A stretch of DNA of 64,000 bases, from contig JAEWLI010000188.1 of NCBI GenBank assembly GCA_023393375.1, positions 1 through 64,000 on the forward strand. Direction: 5' to 3'. The position numbers and the translations under genes were made by a program. The DNA is from Bacteroidota bacterium (GTDB taxonomy: Bacteria; Bacteroidota; Bacteroidia; Cytophagales; Cyclobacteriaceae). Below the pieces are notes generated by a model. The model saw only the letters and a program-made list of their open reading frames with translations. It searched no databases and was not told the DNA's origin. The stretch's first letter is position 1, and the number at the start of each line of letters is the position of its first letter. This document shows, piece after piece, positions 8,834 through 18,063 of the stretch.

Positions 8834-10105
8834 ATGGGTATTGTAATTGTGACAGCAATAGCTGCTTTTACTGTTGTATTGCTATTATTGGTGTTTATAT
8901 TGTTGTTTGCTCAGTCTAAACTGGTGCAAACAGGTGACGTAAACATTGTAGTAAACGGTGACGATAAGAATCCTATTGTTGCTTCCGGAGGCGGAACTCT
9001 TCTGTCTACCTTATCAGGTCAAAAGATTTTTTTACCATCAGCTTGTGGTGGTGGGGGAACTTGTGCAATGTGTAAATGTGTAGTAGAAGATGGTGGCGGG
9101 GACGTATTACCAACTGAAATTGGTCACCTTAGCAGGGCAGAACAGAAAGGCAATGTAAGACTTTCCTGTCAAGTCAAAGTAAAACAGGATATGAAAATCA
9201 GGATACCTGAGGAAATTTTTGGTATCAAAAAATGGGAATGCGAAGTAGTTTCTAATTATAATGTAGCTACTTTTATTAAAGAATTCGTAGTAAGGTTACC
9301 TGAAGGCGAAACATTGAATTTTGAATCTGGTGGCTATATTCAGATAGATGTTCCAACCTGCGAAGTGAACTTCAAAAACTTCGATATCAGACCAAATCCA
9401 GAAACTGGTGATCCCGAAGATAAATTTAAAGAAGATTGGGATAAATTTAAGATGTGGGACCTGGTGATGAAAAATGATGAGCCACTATTTAGAGCTTATT
9501 CCATGGCCAACCACCCTGCTGAAGGGAATATTATCATGCTCAATATTAGGATTGCTACACCTCCTTGGGACAAGTCGATCAACAAGTGGATGGATGTGAA
9601 CCCCGGGGTTTGTTCTTCATATGTTTTCGATAGAAAGCCTGGGGATAAGGTGACTATTTCAGGTCCTTATGGAGAATTTCATATTAATAAAACTAAAAGG
9701 GAAATGGTGTATATCGGTGGTGGTGCTGGTATGGCTCCCTTGAGATCACATATTTTTCATCTTTTCCATACCGAAAAAACGGATCGTAAAGTTTCTTACT
9801 GGTATGGTGGCCGCTCTAAACGCGAATTGTTTTACACTGATCATTTCAGAAAGATAGAGGAGCAATTTCCGAATTTTAAATATAATATCGCATTGTCAGA
9901 ACCAATGCCAGAGGATAAATGGGATGGTTATGTAGGATTTATACATCAGGTATTGTACAATAATTACCTGAGTAAACATCCTGAACCGGATGAAGTAGAG
10001 TTTTATTTGTGCGGTCCGCCTATGATGAATGCCGCTGTATTAAAAATGCTGGATGATCTTGGTGTACCGGCAGAAAATATCAGGTTTGATGATTTTGGAG
10101 GATAA
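8834..10105 (+). CDS. nqrF: Na+-translocating NADH:quinone reductase subunit F
   Basis: NqrF is the electron entry subunit of the sodium-pumping NADH:quinone oxidoreductase. It oxidises NADH through FAD and a 2Fe-2S centre. The 423-residue product has the N-terminal membrane anchor (residues 3-25). A plant-type ferredoxin domain follows, with cysteines in ACGGGGTCAMCKC and a later Cys in LSCQV. Then come the FAD-binding domain (RAYSMANHP) and the NAD-binding domain (GGGAGMAPLRSH, then CGPPMMNAAV). It ends in DDFGG as NqrF proteins do. It stands alone here, between a divergent operon and an unrelated gene, with its own promoter and terminator. The other nqr genes are not in the window. Confidence 0.96.
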   Translation: MGIVIVTAIAAFTVVLLLLVFILLFAQSKLVQTGDVNIVVNGDDKNPIVASGGGTLLSTLSGQKIFLPSACGGGGTCAMCKCVVEDGGGDVLPTEIGHLSRAEQKGNVRLSCQVKVKQDMKIRIPEEIFGIKKWECEVVSNYNVATFIKEFVVRLPEGETLNFESGGYIQIDVPTCEVNFKNFDIRPNPETGDPEDKFKEDWDKFKMWDLVMKNDEPLFRAYSMANHPAEGNIIMLNIRIATPPWDKSINKWMDVNPGVCSSYVFDRKPGDKVTISGPYGEFHINKTKREMVYIGGGAGMAPLRSHIFHLFHTEKTDRKVSYWYGGRSKRELFYTDHFRKIEEQFPNFKYNIALSEPMPEDKWDGYVGFIHQVLYNNYLSKHPEPDEVEFYLCGPPMMNAAVLKMLDDLGVPAENIRFDDFGG

Positions 10106-10127
10106 TATATATAAAATATAAATTTTG

Positions 10128-10154
10128 AAAGGGGGATTTTAGATCCCCTTTTTT
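10128..10154 (+). terminator. Rho-independent terminator after nqrF
   Basis: GGGGAT at 10132-10137 pairs with ATCCCC at 10143-10148 around a 5-base loop. The flanking A and T runs extend the stem, and a T-run follows. It starts 22 bases after the nqrF stop. Confidence 0.85.
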
Positions 10155-10259
10155 ATTGTACTACTTCATTTTTATGATTTTTTCTTACTGAAAAAACTCC
10201 TTATCGTTTGGTTTTCCTATTTTTATGAAAGTTTAATATTTTACTTTAATAATATCATC

Positions 10260-11420
10260 ATGAATCTGGGATTATTTTTTTCACCGGTTGAAGAGTCCAT
10301 TTACCAAGACTTAAAAGAATACCGCTCGTTTTATAAAAGCATTCGGGTATTTGAAGAAAAAATGCCAAAATTGGACCAGGCACAGATAGCTTTGATCGGA
10401 ATCACAGAAAACCGGGGAACCACCACTAATACCGGTGTAGACCAAGCCGCCTATGAGATCAGAAAAAAGCTTTACCGGTTGAAAAAAGGAAGTGGTCCAT
10501 ATAAAGTAGTTGATCTTGGTAATCTCAATTCGGGGATGGATCTTAATGAGACCAACTTAAGGTTGAAGGAAGTTTGTGAATTTCTTATCACCCAAAATAT
10601 TCTTCCCATCATATTCGGTGGATCTCATGATATTGATTTCGGGCAATATTGCGCATATGAGGGCATGGAAAAGTTGATAAACGTATTAAATGTGGATGCA
10701 TTTATTGATTTGGAGGATGTGAACCAGGCAAGTATGAGCAAGAGCCATATACAAAGGATCATTCTTCACGATCCCAATTACCTTTTTCATTATTGTCACC
10801 TGGCTTATCAATCGTACCTTACTGATCCGGTATCATTGGAACTACTCAGTAAAATGTATTTCGAAGCCTTCAGAATAGGCGAAATGCGGACAAATATTTC
10901 GGAAATGGAACCCTATATCAGAGATGCAGATATGTTAAGTTTTGACATCACCGCAATAAAATCGAGTGATGCTCCAGGTAATGCAAATGCTCAACCGTTC
11001 GGACTCACTGGTGAAGAAGCCTGTCAGATCTGTTGGTATGCCGGATTGAATGAGAAAATCAGTTCGGCAGGTTTTTATGAATACAACCCCTCTAAAGATG
11101 ATGGGAATCTAAAGACTGCTTCAGTCACTGCTACTATGATATGGTATTTTATTGAAGGTTATTATAACAGAAAAGATACCCTCGATTATAAAAGTAACCA
11201 ATACATGAGATATGTGGTTTCTATGCCTTCAGAACCTGAGACTATTGTTTTTTATAAAAATATCAGGAGCGAAAAATGGTGGATGGAAATCGCCAGCCAA
11301 TTTGAAGATAACAGGTATGATCGGAATATTGTCATCCCATGTAGCTATTCTGATTATGAAACCGCCAATAAAGGTGAAGTACCTGAACGTTTTATCCATG
11401 CACAGTCAAAGTATTATTAG
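10260..11420 (+). CDS. Arginase/formimidoylglutamase-fold protein with reduced metal site
   Basis: The 386-residue protein has the ureohydrolase fold. The first metal motif GGSHD is intact near residue 120. The second, normally DAHxD, reads VDAFID, so the histidine is lost. The third, normally SxDxD, reads SFDIT, followed by SSDAPG, so one aspartate is lost. The usual C-terminal Glu-containing stretch is replaced by AGFYEYNPSKDD. I have the impression that related Bacteroidota proteins share this form, so it may be a stable subfamily binding fewer metals rather than a broken gene. The substrate is unknown; arginine, agmatine or formiminoglutamate are only fold-based guesses. Transcribed alone. 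Confidence 0.78.
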   Translation: MNLGLFFSPVEESIYQDLKEYRSFYKSIRVFEEKMPKLDQAQIALIGITENRGTTTNTGVDQAAYEIRKKLYRLKKGSGPYKVVDLGNLNSGMDLNETNLRLKEVCEFLITQNILPIIFGGSHDIDFGQYCAYEGMEKLINVLNVDAFIDLEDVNQASMSKSHIQRIILHDPNYLFHYCHLAYQSYLTDPVSLELLSKMYFEAFRIGEMRTNISEMEPYIRDADMLSFDITAIKSSDAPGNANAQPFGLTGEEACQICWYAGLNEKISSAGFYEYNPSKDDGNLKTASVTATMIWYFIEGYYNRKDTLDYKSNQYMRYVVSMPSEPETIVFYKNIRSEKWWMEIASQFEDNRYDRNIVIPCSYSDYETANKGEVPERFIHAQSKYY

Positions 11421-11489
11421 AGACATCAGGATCCCCTAAAAGGCTTTGTTAAGGATTCACATTCCTTGAAGCAGAATATAAAAGGAGCA

Positions 11490-11573
11490 GTGCAAGACCG
11501 AAGTGGCCCCGAGTTTCGGGAGTGGGTGGAAGGCTTGCACGCGGCAGGCCTGTGTGGAGGGTCCCGATCGGGA
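11490..11573. other. GC-rich structured intergenic element
   Basis: This stretch is far richer in G and C than its surroundings. GTGCAAG (11490-11496) pairs with CTTGCAC (11534-11540), enclosing a second hairpin CCCGA-GTT-TCGGG (11508-11520). A perfect 12-bp palindrome TCCCGATCGGGA follows at 11562-11573. It could be a small RNA, a REP-like element, or an edge of the island that carries the efflux operon. No convincing protein is encoded. Confidence 0.45.
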
Positions 11574-11609
11574 ATGGGATGGTCTGCGGGTACACAAAAT
11601 AGGGATAAG

Positions 11610-11652
11610 AAAAAAACCCCTACTAAAACCCGGGTAGGTCTTGAATAGGGGT
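11610..11652 (-). terminator. Rho-independent terminator of the efflux operon
   Basis: ACCCCTA (11616-11622) pairs with TAGGGGT (11646-11652). Read on the minus strand, the stem is followed by a run of seven T. It lies 28 bases after the stop of the RND gene, the last gene of the operon. Confidence 0.8.
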
Positions 11653-11679
11653 CTGAATAAATTAGCTGGCTTGTATTTG

Positions 11680-14600
11680 TCAGGCTTCCAGAGGTCGCAC
11701 TTCTATCCTGGGCGGTATCAGCTTGTAAACCACAGGAGTAACAACCCTGGCCAACAAGGTGGAGCTGATGAGCCCGCCGATGATAACGATAGCCAAAGGC
11801 GATATCAACGGATTGGTGGATATGGCTATGGGAATCAATCCTCCGATGGCAGTGAGCGAAGTGAGGATGATGGGGAGAAAACGTACTTCTCCCGCTTCTT
11901 TGATAGCCTCGTCCAGTGACTTGCCTTGCTCACGTAGCTGGTTGGTAAAGTCGACCAGCAAAATGGAGTTCTTGACTTCTATCCCTGCCAAAGCAATGAG
12001 TCCTATAAATGCCACAAACGACATGGTGTTGCCGGTGAGAAAGAGTGCTGTAACGGCTCCTACAATGCCCAACGGGATAACGGAAAGCACAATAAGCGTG
12101 CTCTTGAAGGTTTTGAATTCCAGTATCAATACAGCGATAAAGAGGAAAAACGTAATGATAAGCACGGTGCCAAAACCGCCGAACGATTCTTCTCTAGATT
12201 CTATTTCGCCGCCCATCATATAGGAGTAGCCATTGGGCAAAGGCATTTGCTCCAGCTTCGACATGACATTGTCCAGCACCCTGTCGGTAAGGTAGTTCTT
12301 TTGCACAAAAGCGCTTACCGCCACCATTCGGGTTTTGTTGTACCTATCGATGGTGAGCGGTGAGGCTTCCAACTGGAGGTCGGCAAGCTGGTACAACGGT
12401 ATGGAACTCCCTTTCATATTGTCGATAAACAACTGGTCGAAGACTGCCAAAGTAGCTCTTTCTTGTTTGGGTGTTGTCAACAACATGCTATAGTCGGTAT
12501 TGTCGTTCATTGAAAAAGTGCCCACTTGAAGCCCTGCAACCGCCATTCTTACCGTTCTGTCGATGGCCACTACCGGTACACCCAGCATATGGGCTTTTTC
12601 TTTGTTTATCTTCACCTTGATGTCCGACTTCAGGTTCTTCACCGGATTGTTGACGTACAGCGTCCCTTCCGTCTGTTTCAGCATTTCTTCAACCCGTCCT
12701 GCCAGTACGCGCAGGCTGTCGAGGTTGTCTCCCATCAATCGTACCTCGACTGGTGCAATAATGGGTGGCCCTTGTTCAAAGTTTTTTACTTCGATTTTTG
12801 CTGATGCATGTCCGGCAAATCGTTGCCTCAATTCCTCGATAAGCTCCAACTTTTCAGTCTGCGATACCGACTCGTCCATTTGGACAAATATTTCGGCAAA
12901 ATCGGTCCGCTCATTTTCAGGAATCACATTATAATAAATTCGGGGATTGCCCTTGCCCACATTGGAAGCAAAAAACTTGATTTCCTCATGCCTGGACAGT
13001 TCAGTTTCTACCTCACGTACCACTGTGTCGGTATAACCGATATTCGATTGCAATGGCGACACCACATTGATGAGAAATTGTGGTTTTTCGGAAGCGGGGA
13101 ATAAGCTAAAACCGATTACGCCAAATAATTGCAAAGAACCAACAAAAATAACTGCGGCAGCCACCAATGCGATAGCAGGCTTTTGTAAAGCACGGTTCAA
13201 TAACTTAGCATAACTGGCATTGATGACCCTTTTTGTGGTACGAAGAAAGATATTTCCTTCGGGATGACCGGCATGGCTTTTCAATATCCGGCTGGACAAA
13301 AACGGAATAATCGTAAGTGATACCACCATCGACGCAAATACGGAAGCAACTACTGCCATGGGCAAACTACGGATAAAATCGCCTGCATCTTCAGGCAAGA
13401 ACATCAGGGGAAGGAAAGCGATGATTAAAGTAGCCGTACAACCCACTACCGCCTGACCGATTTGTTTGGTCGCCTTGATGGCAGCATCAATCTTAGAATG
13501 CCCTTCACGAAGCCACCGTTCGATGTTTTCGACCACAACAATGCTATCGTCGACCAGCAAACCAAGTGCCACTACAAAACCGACAATGCTCAACTGATTT
13601 AAATTGTAACCCATGGCATTGAGCAAGATAAGGCCGATGGCCAAAGACAAAGGAATGGAAATCATGACCACCAAAGATGCCCTTCCACCCAATGGCAACA
13701 GGGTAATGAGCACCAACGATATGGCGATGATAAAGTCGAGGCCCAAACCTTTCAGCCTTTTGTTTACGTGGTCGGCCTGGTCGAAACTAAGCACCAGGTC
13801 CATGTTGGCTGGAAGCACACTTTTATATTTATCGATAGTTTGTTTATAGGCTTGCTGGGTTTCTGTAATATTAAATCCCGGTTTTTGGGCTGCCGTAATA
13901 AAAACTGCTCGATTACCGTTCAAGCGGGTGATGTGCTTCTGTTCGTCGAAATCAAAATACACCTCTGCCACATCTTTTAGTGCAATAATCTTATTGTTGG
14001 CAGCATAAACAATGGTACTTTTTATCTCGTCCAAACTTTTGTAGGTTCCGCTTGTCTTGATGTTGAACGATTTAACCCCTGCCTCTATGCTCCCTCCGGG
14101 AATATTGGTGATTTCCCCTTGCAAACTACCGATGATGCTGTTCAGGGGAATATTCATTTGCGCTAATTTGTTGAGTTGCAACTCCACCCGTACGATTTGC
14201 TCCGGTAGTCCATGAATCTCCACCTTCTTGAGCATGGTCAGCTTTTCCAGTTCGTCCTGCAATCTTTCCGCTTGTTTCTTCATGGATTCCCGAGGAGCAT
14301 TGTTCGAAATCAGTGCCAGTTGAAGTACATTCACATCGGAGGGGGATATTTTCCGTACTTCAATGCTATGGATATTGGCAGGTAGCGAATTCCGAACATC
14401 GCTGATTTCCCTTTGCAGTTCCTGATGCTTGCTATCAACATCGCTTTCGTGTTTGTATTCCACTTCTATTACGGCAACCCCATCTTTGATGGAACTTTTT
14501 ACCCGTTTGATATCCTCCAGTTCTGTTATTCTTTTTTCAAGAGGCTTCACCACCAGTTCTTCCATATCTTCGGGACTGGTACCAGGATAGATGACAACTA

Positions 14601-14739
14601 CCGGAAATAATGGAGCATCCAGTTCAGGGTCTTCCGACCGCGGCATGGTAAACAAAGTGACCAAGCCGAGCACCGCCACCATCAGGAAGATGATTAAGGT
14701 GAACTGATAATTCTTTACAGCGAATTCTGATATTTTCAT
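11680..14739 (-). CDS. RND efflux permease (AcrB/HAE1 superfamily)
   Basis: This is the inner-membrane proton-driven pump of a tripartite efflux system, 1019 residues with the usual 12 membrane helices and two large periplasmic loops. The first helix is at about residues 12-30. The conserved TM4 segment GLLVDDSIVVVENIERW carries the proton-relay aspartates. The second repeat shows KNSILLVDF in the equivalent helix. The N-terminus ISEFAVKNYQFTLIIF is typical. It starts 2 bases after the membrane fusion protein gene and ends the operon. The DNA uses more G and C at third positions than the chromosome around it, in line with recent acquisition. The substrate cannot be told. Confidence 0.95.
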   Translation of the reverse strand: MKISEFAVKNYQFTLIIFLMVAVLGLVTLFTMPRSEDPELDAPLFPVVVIYPGTSPEDMEELVVKPLEKRITELEDIKRVKSSIKDGVAVIEVEYKHESDVDSKHQELQREISDVRNSLPANIHSIEVRKISPSDVNVLQLALISNNAPRESMKKQAERLQDELEKLTMLKKVEIHGLPEQIVRVELQLNKLAQMNIPLNSIIGSLQGEITNIPGGSIEAGVKSFNIKTSGTYKSLDEIKSTIVYAANNKIIALKDVAEVYFDFDEQKHITRLNGNRAVFITAAQKPGFNITETQQAYKQTIDKYKSVLPANMDLVLSFDQADHVNKRLKGLGLDFIIAISLVLITLLPLGGRASLVVMISIPLSLAIGLILLNAMGYNLNQLSIVGFVVALGLLVDDSIVVVENIERWLREGHSKIDAAIKATKQIGQAVVGCTATLIIAFLPLMFLPEDAGDFIRSLPMAVVASVFASMVVSLTIIPFLSSRILKSHAGHPEGNIFLRTTKRVINASYAKLLNRALQKPAIALVAAAVIFVGSLQLFGVIGFSLFPASEKPQFLINVVSPLQSNIGYTDTVVREVETELSRHEEIKFFASNVGKGNPRIYYNVIPENERTDFAEIFVQMDESVSQTEKLELIEELRQRFAGHASAKIEVKNFEQGPPIIAPVEVRLMGDNLDSLRVLAGRVEEMLKQTEGTLYVNNPVKNLKSDIKVKINKEKAHMLGVPVVAIDRTVRMAVAGLQVGTFSMNDNTDYSMLLTTPKQERATLAVFDQLFIDNMKGSSIPLYQLADLQLEASPLTIDRYNKTRMVAVSAFVQKNYLTDRVLDNVMSKLEQMPLPNGYSYMMGGEIESREESFGGFGTVLIITFFLFIAVLILEFKTFKSTLIVLSVIPLGIVGAVTALFLTGNTMSFVAFIGLIALAGIEVKNSILLVDFTNQLREQGKSLDEAIKEAGEVRFLPIILTSLTAIGGLIPIAISTNPLISPLAIVIIGGLISSTLLARVVTPVVYKLIPPRIEVRPLEA

Positions 14740-14741
14740 AA

Positions 14742-15788
14742 CTACTCGATGATGTTGATGGCAGAATGATCACTTAAATATGCGCTTCCCGACACGATAA
14801 GGAATTTAGCCTCTTCCAAGCCTTTATCAACATAAAGACGGTCGTGGGCAATAGACGAAATGGAAACAGGGATTTTTTCAGCTGTTTCTTCATCGTTGGT
14901 TACAAATACAAAACCTTCATTGGCATTTCCATCCAAAAGAGCTTCGTAAGGCAGTTCCCATAAGTCGGTATGTGAGGAAGGATAAATGATTGCTGAACCG
15001 AACATGCCTGAAGCTAAAGACAGATTGTTCCCTTTCACGAGGAGTTCAACAGAAAAAGAACCATTTACAGGGTCAGCACCGCTCGACTTTCTCACTACTT
15101 CGGCTTCGATAGATTGATTGGGATAAGCATCGGTAGCGATTATGGCTTTGTCTCCCACGGCAATCATAGACCAATGCTTATCGCTGACACCGGTTTTCAA
15201 AATCCAGTGGGATTTACCGGCACCATTGGTTTGGAGAACGGGAGTTCCGGCATTTACCATTTGACCTGTATTGACATATTTTGAAAGCACGTAACCATCG
15301 TTCAATGCCCTGATTTCAGAATATTCCAAATTAAACCTGGATGCGGTAAGCATTTTAGATGCTACATCCAGGGCTGTTTGTGCATTTTGGTATTGTTCCA
15401 ATGTCACTACGCTGTCTTTGTATAGGTTGGAAGCCCTTTCATAATCGCGTACTGCTTTTTCGTACGATAGCTCAGCCTGTTCCACTGTGGCCTGTATCTC
15501 GGTAAGGTCGAGTCGTGCCAACAGTTGGTTTTTGCGTACAAACTCTCCTTCTTTCACAAATATCTGGTCGATTATACCCCCTGTTTTGAATGAAAGGATG
15601 GTTTCATCGTTGGTGGTAAATTGACCGGAAGCAGAGATTGTCTGGCTCACTGATTGTTTTTTTATGGGGATGATTTTTACGTTGATAGCTTCAACGGTAG
15701 TAACCATTTGGTTCTGAGCGGTTGATTTGCCACAGGCATAAAAAATCCATGGCATCAACAAAATGAGAAAAATGGAATGTGTTTTCAT
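14742..15788 (-). CDS. Efflux RND membrane fusion protein, lipoprotein
   Basis: This is the periplasmic adaptor that joins the RND pump to the outer-membrane channel. The 348-residue product has a lipoprotein signal with the lipid-attachment cysteine at 19 (FYACGKS). It then has a barrel-sandwich (lipoyl-like) half (GGIIDQIFVKEGEFVRKNQLLARLD), a helical hairpin with a coiled coil at about residues 105-160, and the second sandwich half (IRALNDGYVLSKYVNTGQMV). A beta-barrel and the membrane-proximal domain finish the protein. It lies 12 bases after the tolC-like gene and 2 bases before the pump gene, so the three are cotranscribed. Confidence 0.93.
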   Translation of the reverse strand: MKTHSIFLILLMPWIFYACGKSTAQNQMVTTVEAINVKIIPIKKQSVSQTISASGQFTTNDETILSFKTGGIIDQIFVKEGEFVRKNQLLARLDLTEIQATVEQAELSYEKAVRDYERASNLYKDSVVTLEQYQNAQTALDVASKMLTASRFNLEYSEIRALNDGYVLSKYVNTGQMVNAGTPVLQTNGAGKSHWILKTGVSDKHWSMIAVGDKAIIATDAYPNQSIEAEVVRKSSGADPVNGSFSVELLVKGNNLSLASGMFGSAIIYPSSHTDLWELPYEALLDGNANEGFVFVTNDEETAEKIPVSISSIAHDRLYVDKGLEEAKFLIVSGSAYLSDHSAINIIE

Positions 15789-15800
15789 TTTTTTTTAAGT

Positions 15801-17171
15801 TTAATAGGTTATGGAATAGCTTGCTGTTTCTCTTTCTAAATTGGTCCATGCGAGCATGACCTGGTATTTTGATATATTCACCTGTAGTTGTGCCGAGGTG
15901 AATTGGGTCCTGGCGTCCAACAATTGTATTTGCGAATGCATACCTTCCCTATATCCTCTGTCTATAAGTTTAAAATAGCTTTGGGCCGACTTCAGTTGTG
16001 ACAAAGCCGATTGATAGTTTTGAAATACAGTGGAAAGTTCGTTGGCAGCCACTGTAGCAGACAGCTCCAACTGTTTTTGAAGATTTGATTTGCTTAAATC
16101 TGATTTTTGCAATTCCAATGCCGATTGGGCAATGGCATAGTTGTTTCTACCTCCGTTGAAAATGGGGATATCTATTTGTATACCCAAAAGATAATACCTG
16201 CTGTCGGTATCAAACTTCCAGTTGCTGTTTTGCATTCCCAAATCAAGGAAAGCATTTACTTTGGGTACCATAAAACTTTTGTTCATCTTAAGGGCAGATT
16301 CAGAAATATTGCTCCCCAGGTCTACCATCTTCAATTCTTCCCTTAGTTGAATACCCGTGTTATCGGACGAGAGAAATACTTCCGCAAGGTCGGCTTCTTC
16401 CAGATTTTCTACTTCGATAGGTGCACCCAAATCCTTGTTCAGCAAAAAATTGAAATAATACCGGGCATTCACTACTTGATTTTCAGCACTGTTTACCTGC
16501 GACTTCACCTTTTCCGCTTCACTTTGTGCCCTCAGTAGTTCGGCAGGGAGCAGCTTACCTTCCCGCAACAAAGACTCATTTACCCGTACATGCTCGGTGA
16601 CCAAGAGGTAAGCATTTTCATAAACTTCTTGTGCCGACAATGCACTGAGGTAATTGAAATAGGCAGATTTGATATTTTTGACCAATTCCCGCTTGTACAC
16701 CATTACTTCATGCGCTTGTAGCTGACGCTCCATCGATTTGATATTTTTATTGTAAATCAACTCGTGATTCACAAGCGGTAGGGTAGTCCTCACCCTTAAA
16801 TCATAGAAGTCGTGAGGGAAAAAACTCTCTTCCACGTTTTCCACTTGGGGAAATTCATTGGATTCTGTCAGAGTGTTAAGTGTGGAATAAACAGGATTCA
16901 ATAAGTCGCCTATCGGCAAACTGATGGTACGCCCTCCGGCACCCGTTGAATAGCTTCCAGTAAAATTAGTTGAAGGCAGAAAAAAGCTATTGGCAGCTTT
17001 TAAAGAATACATTGCTTGTTCAAGAGCAATCTTTTTCTGTTGTAGCACGATGTTGTTTACAAGTCCTTCCTTGATATAGCTGTCAAGTGCTTGCGAACGC
17101 CCTTCTATACTGGCAAATACCAGTAAAATTATAGCGCAAAAAAGTGGTTTTTTAGTTAAAAAGAGCATCAT
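15801..17171 (-). CDS. TolC-family outer membrane efflux channel
   Basis: This is the outer-membrane exit duct for the efflux system. The 456-residue protein has a signal peptide (residues 1-27, ending near EGRSQA). It also has the two homologous helical repeats of the TolC family, with long heptad-like helices such as KRELVKNIKSAYFNYLSALS and the C-terminal KYQVMLAWTNLERE. The second repeat shows the usual LGIQIDIPIFNGGRNNYAIA turn into the beta-barrel strand. It follows tetR by 44 bases, a gap that contains one copy of the putative operator, so it may also have its own regulated promoter. Confidence 0.92.
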   Translation of the reverse strand: MMLFLTKKPLFCAIILLVFASIEGRSQALDSYIKEGLVNNIVLQQKKIALEQAMYSLKAANSFFLPSTNFTGSYSTGAGGRTISLPIGDLLNPVYSTLNTLTESNEFPQVENVEESFFPHDFYDLRVRTTLPLVNHELIYNKNIKSMERQLQAHEVMVYKRELVKNIKSAYFNYLSALSAQEVYENAYLLVTEHVRVNESLLREGKLLPAELLRAQSEAEKVKSQVNSAENQVVNARYYFNFLLNKDLGAPIEVENLEEADLAEVFLSSDNTGIQLREELKMVDLGSNISESALKMNKSFMVPKVNAFLDLGMQNSNWKFDTDSRYYLLGIQIDIPIFNGGRNNYAIAQSALELQKSDLSKSNLQKQLELSATVAANELSTVFQNYQSALSQLKSAQSYFKLIDRGYREGMHSQIQLLDARTQFTSAQLQVNISKYQVMLAWTNLERETASYSITY

Positions 17172-17179
17172 TAATAATG

Positions 17180-17194
17180 TTTACAGTGTTAAGT
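17180..17194. promoter_or_regulatory. Putative TetR operator, copy 2 (tetR-tolC gap)
   Basis: The 15-mer TTTACAGTGTTAAGT occurs here and, as its exact reverse complement, upstream of tetR at 17881-17895. It contains an imperfect dyad of the form TTnACAnTGTnAA, as expected for a dimeric repressor site. Confidence 0.6.
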
Positions 17195-17215
17195 GTTAAA
17201 TAAAAAAAATAGTCG

Positions 17216-17857
17216 TTAATGTTTACTGTTCATTTCTTTCATCTGTTCTAAAAAAAGGATGAAGGTATCCAGTCCTTTGTGCACCATGGCTTCATCCTTT
17301 GGTCCTTCCACTACTTTCACGCATCGTTCCTTGATAAAAAGGGAGAGCATACCATGCAATGCGGACCAAATGAGGAAGGAAGCGATTTGTACATCCAGGT
17401 CTTTCCTGAAATAACCAAATTTTACACATTCGCCTACGGTAGCGGTAAGCATATTAAAGGACTGCTGTCCTTCATACCACTCCAGTTCGCAACTTTCCAT
17501 ATGCGCCATAGGAGAATCCAGGATAAACATCAAGTTGTAGAATTCCGGATTTTCAAGTCCAAAAGCGATATATACTTTCCCCATTGCTTTCAGCCTCTCA
17601 AACGGATCGGCCACAAAACCAAGTGATTGGAAGTTATGCCGGAAGTTTCTAAAGCCTTCCTCGTGCAAAGCATGGAAAATAGCGTTTTTATCTTTGAAAT
17701 AAAGATAAATGGTGGTAGGGCTATATTCTATCTTATCGGCAATATTACGGATAGAGGTCTCCTCAAAGCCCCTTTTTATAAAAAGTTCTTTGGCTGCCTC
17801 GAGGATTGATTTTTTTATTTCCTCTTTTTCCCGTTCTTTTCTTTCCGATATACCCAT
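17216..17857 (-). CDS. TetR/AcrR-family repressor of the efflux operon
   Basis: The 213-residue protein has the N-terminal TetR helix-turn-helix domain (ILEAAKELFIKRGFEETSIR, then IADKIEYSPTTIYLYFKDK) and a helical ligand-binding C-terminal part of the AcrR type. It is the first gene of the tetR-tolC-MFP-RND operon. Identical 15-bp dyad sites lie 24 bases before its start and between it and tolC, so it most likely represses itself and the pump genes and is released by a toxic ligand. The inducer is not evident. The Lys/Glu-rich start (MGISERKEREKEEIKK) is normal for the family. Confidence 0.92.
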   Translation of the reverse strand: MGISERKEREKEEIKKSILEAAKELFIKRGFEETSIRNIADKIEYSPTTIYLYFKDKNAIFHALHEEGFRNFRHNFQSLGFVADPFERLKAMGKVYIAFGLENPEFYNLMFILDSPMAHMESCELEWYEGQQSFNMLTATVGECVKFGYFRKDLDVQIASFLIWSALHGMLSLFIKERCVKVVEGPKDEAMVHKGLDTFILFLEQMKEMNSKH

Positions 17858-17880
17858 AATTGAAATTGTGCTGTAAAGCT

Positions 17881-17895
17881 ACTTAACACTGTAAA
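17881..17895. promoter_or_regulatory. Putative TetR operator, copy 1 (upstream of tetR)
   Basis: ACTTAACACTGTAAA is the exact reverse complement of the site at 17180-17194. A further half-like copy CTGTAAAG lies at 17871-17878. Its position just before the tetR start suits autorepression. Confidence 0.6.
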
Positions 17896-18063
17896 GTTGT
17901 GCAAGGGTTTTTTAAAAATTTTTAAATTAGGGGTTTGCTTGTTTATTTGTGAATTACGTAAGTGCAAAATTTGATTTTGATGTTCTTTCTCAAGCTTTGC
18001 ATTCGATGCGCGGATCTTACCTTTACAAAAAAGTAATTCCTGACTGGCAATTTCGAAATTAAT

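Noticed and set aside
11466..11648. A 60-codon frame in the GC-rich element
   Set aside because: It runs through two hairpins and a palindrome, has a composition unlike any neighbouring protein, and ends in the terminator of the opposite operon.
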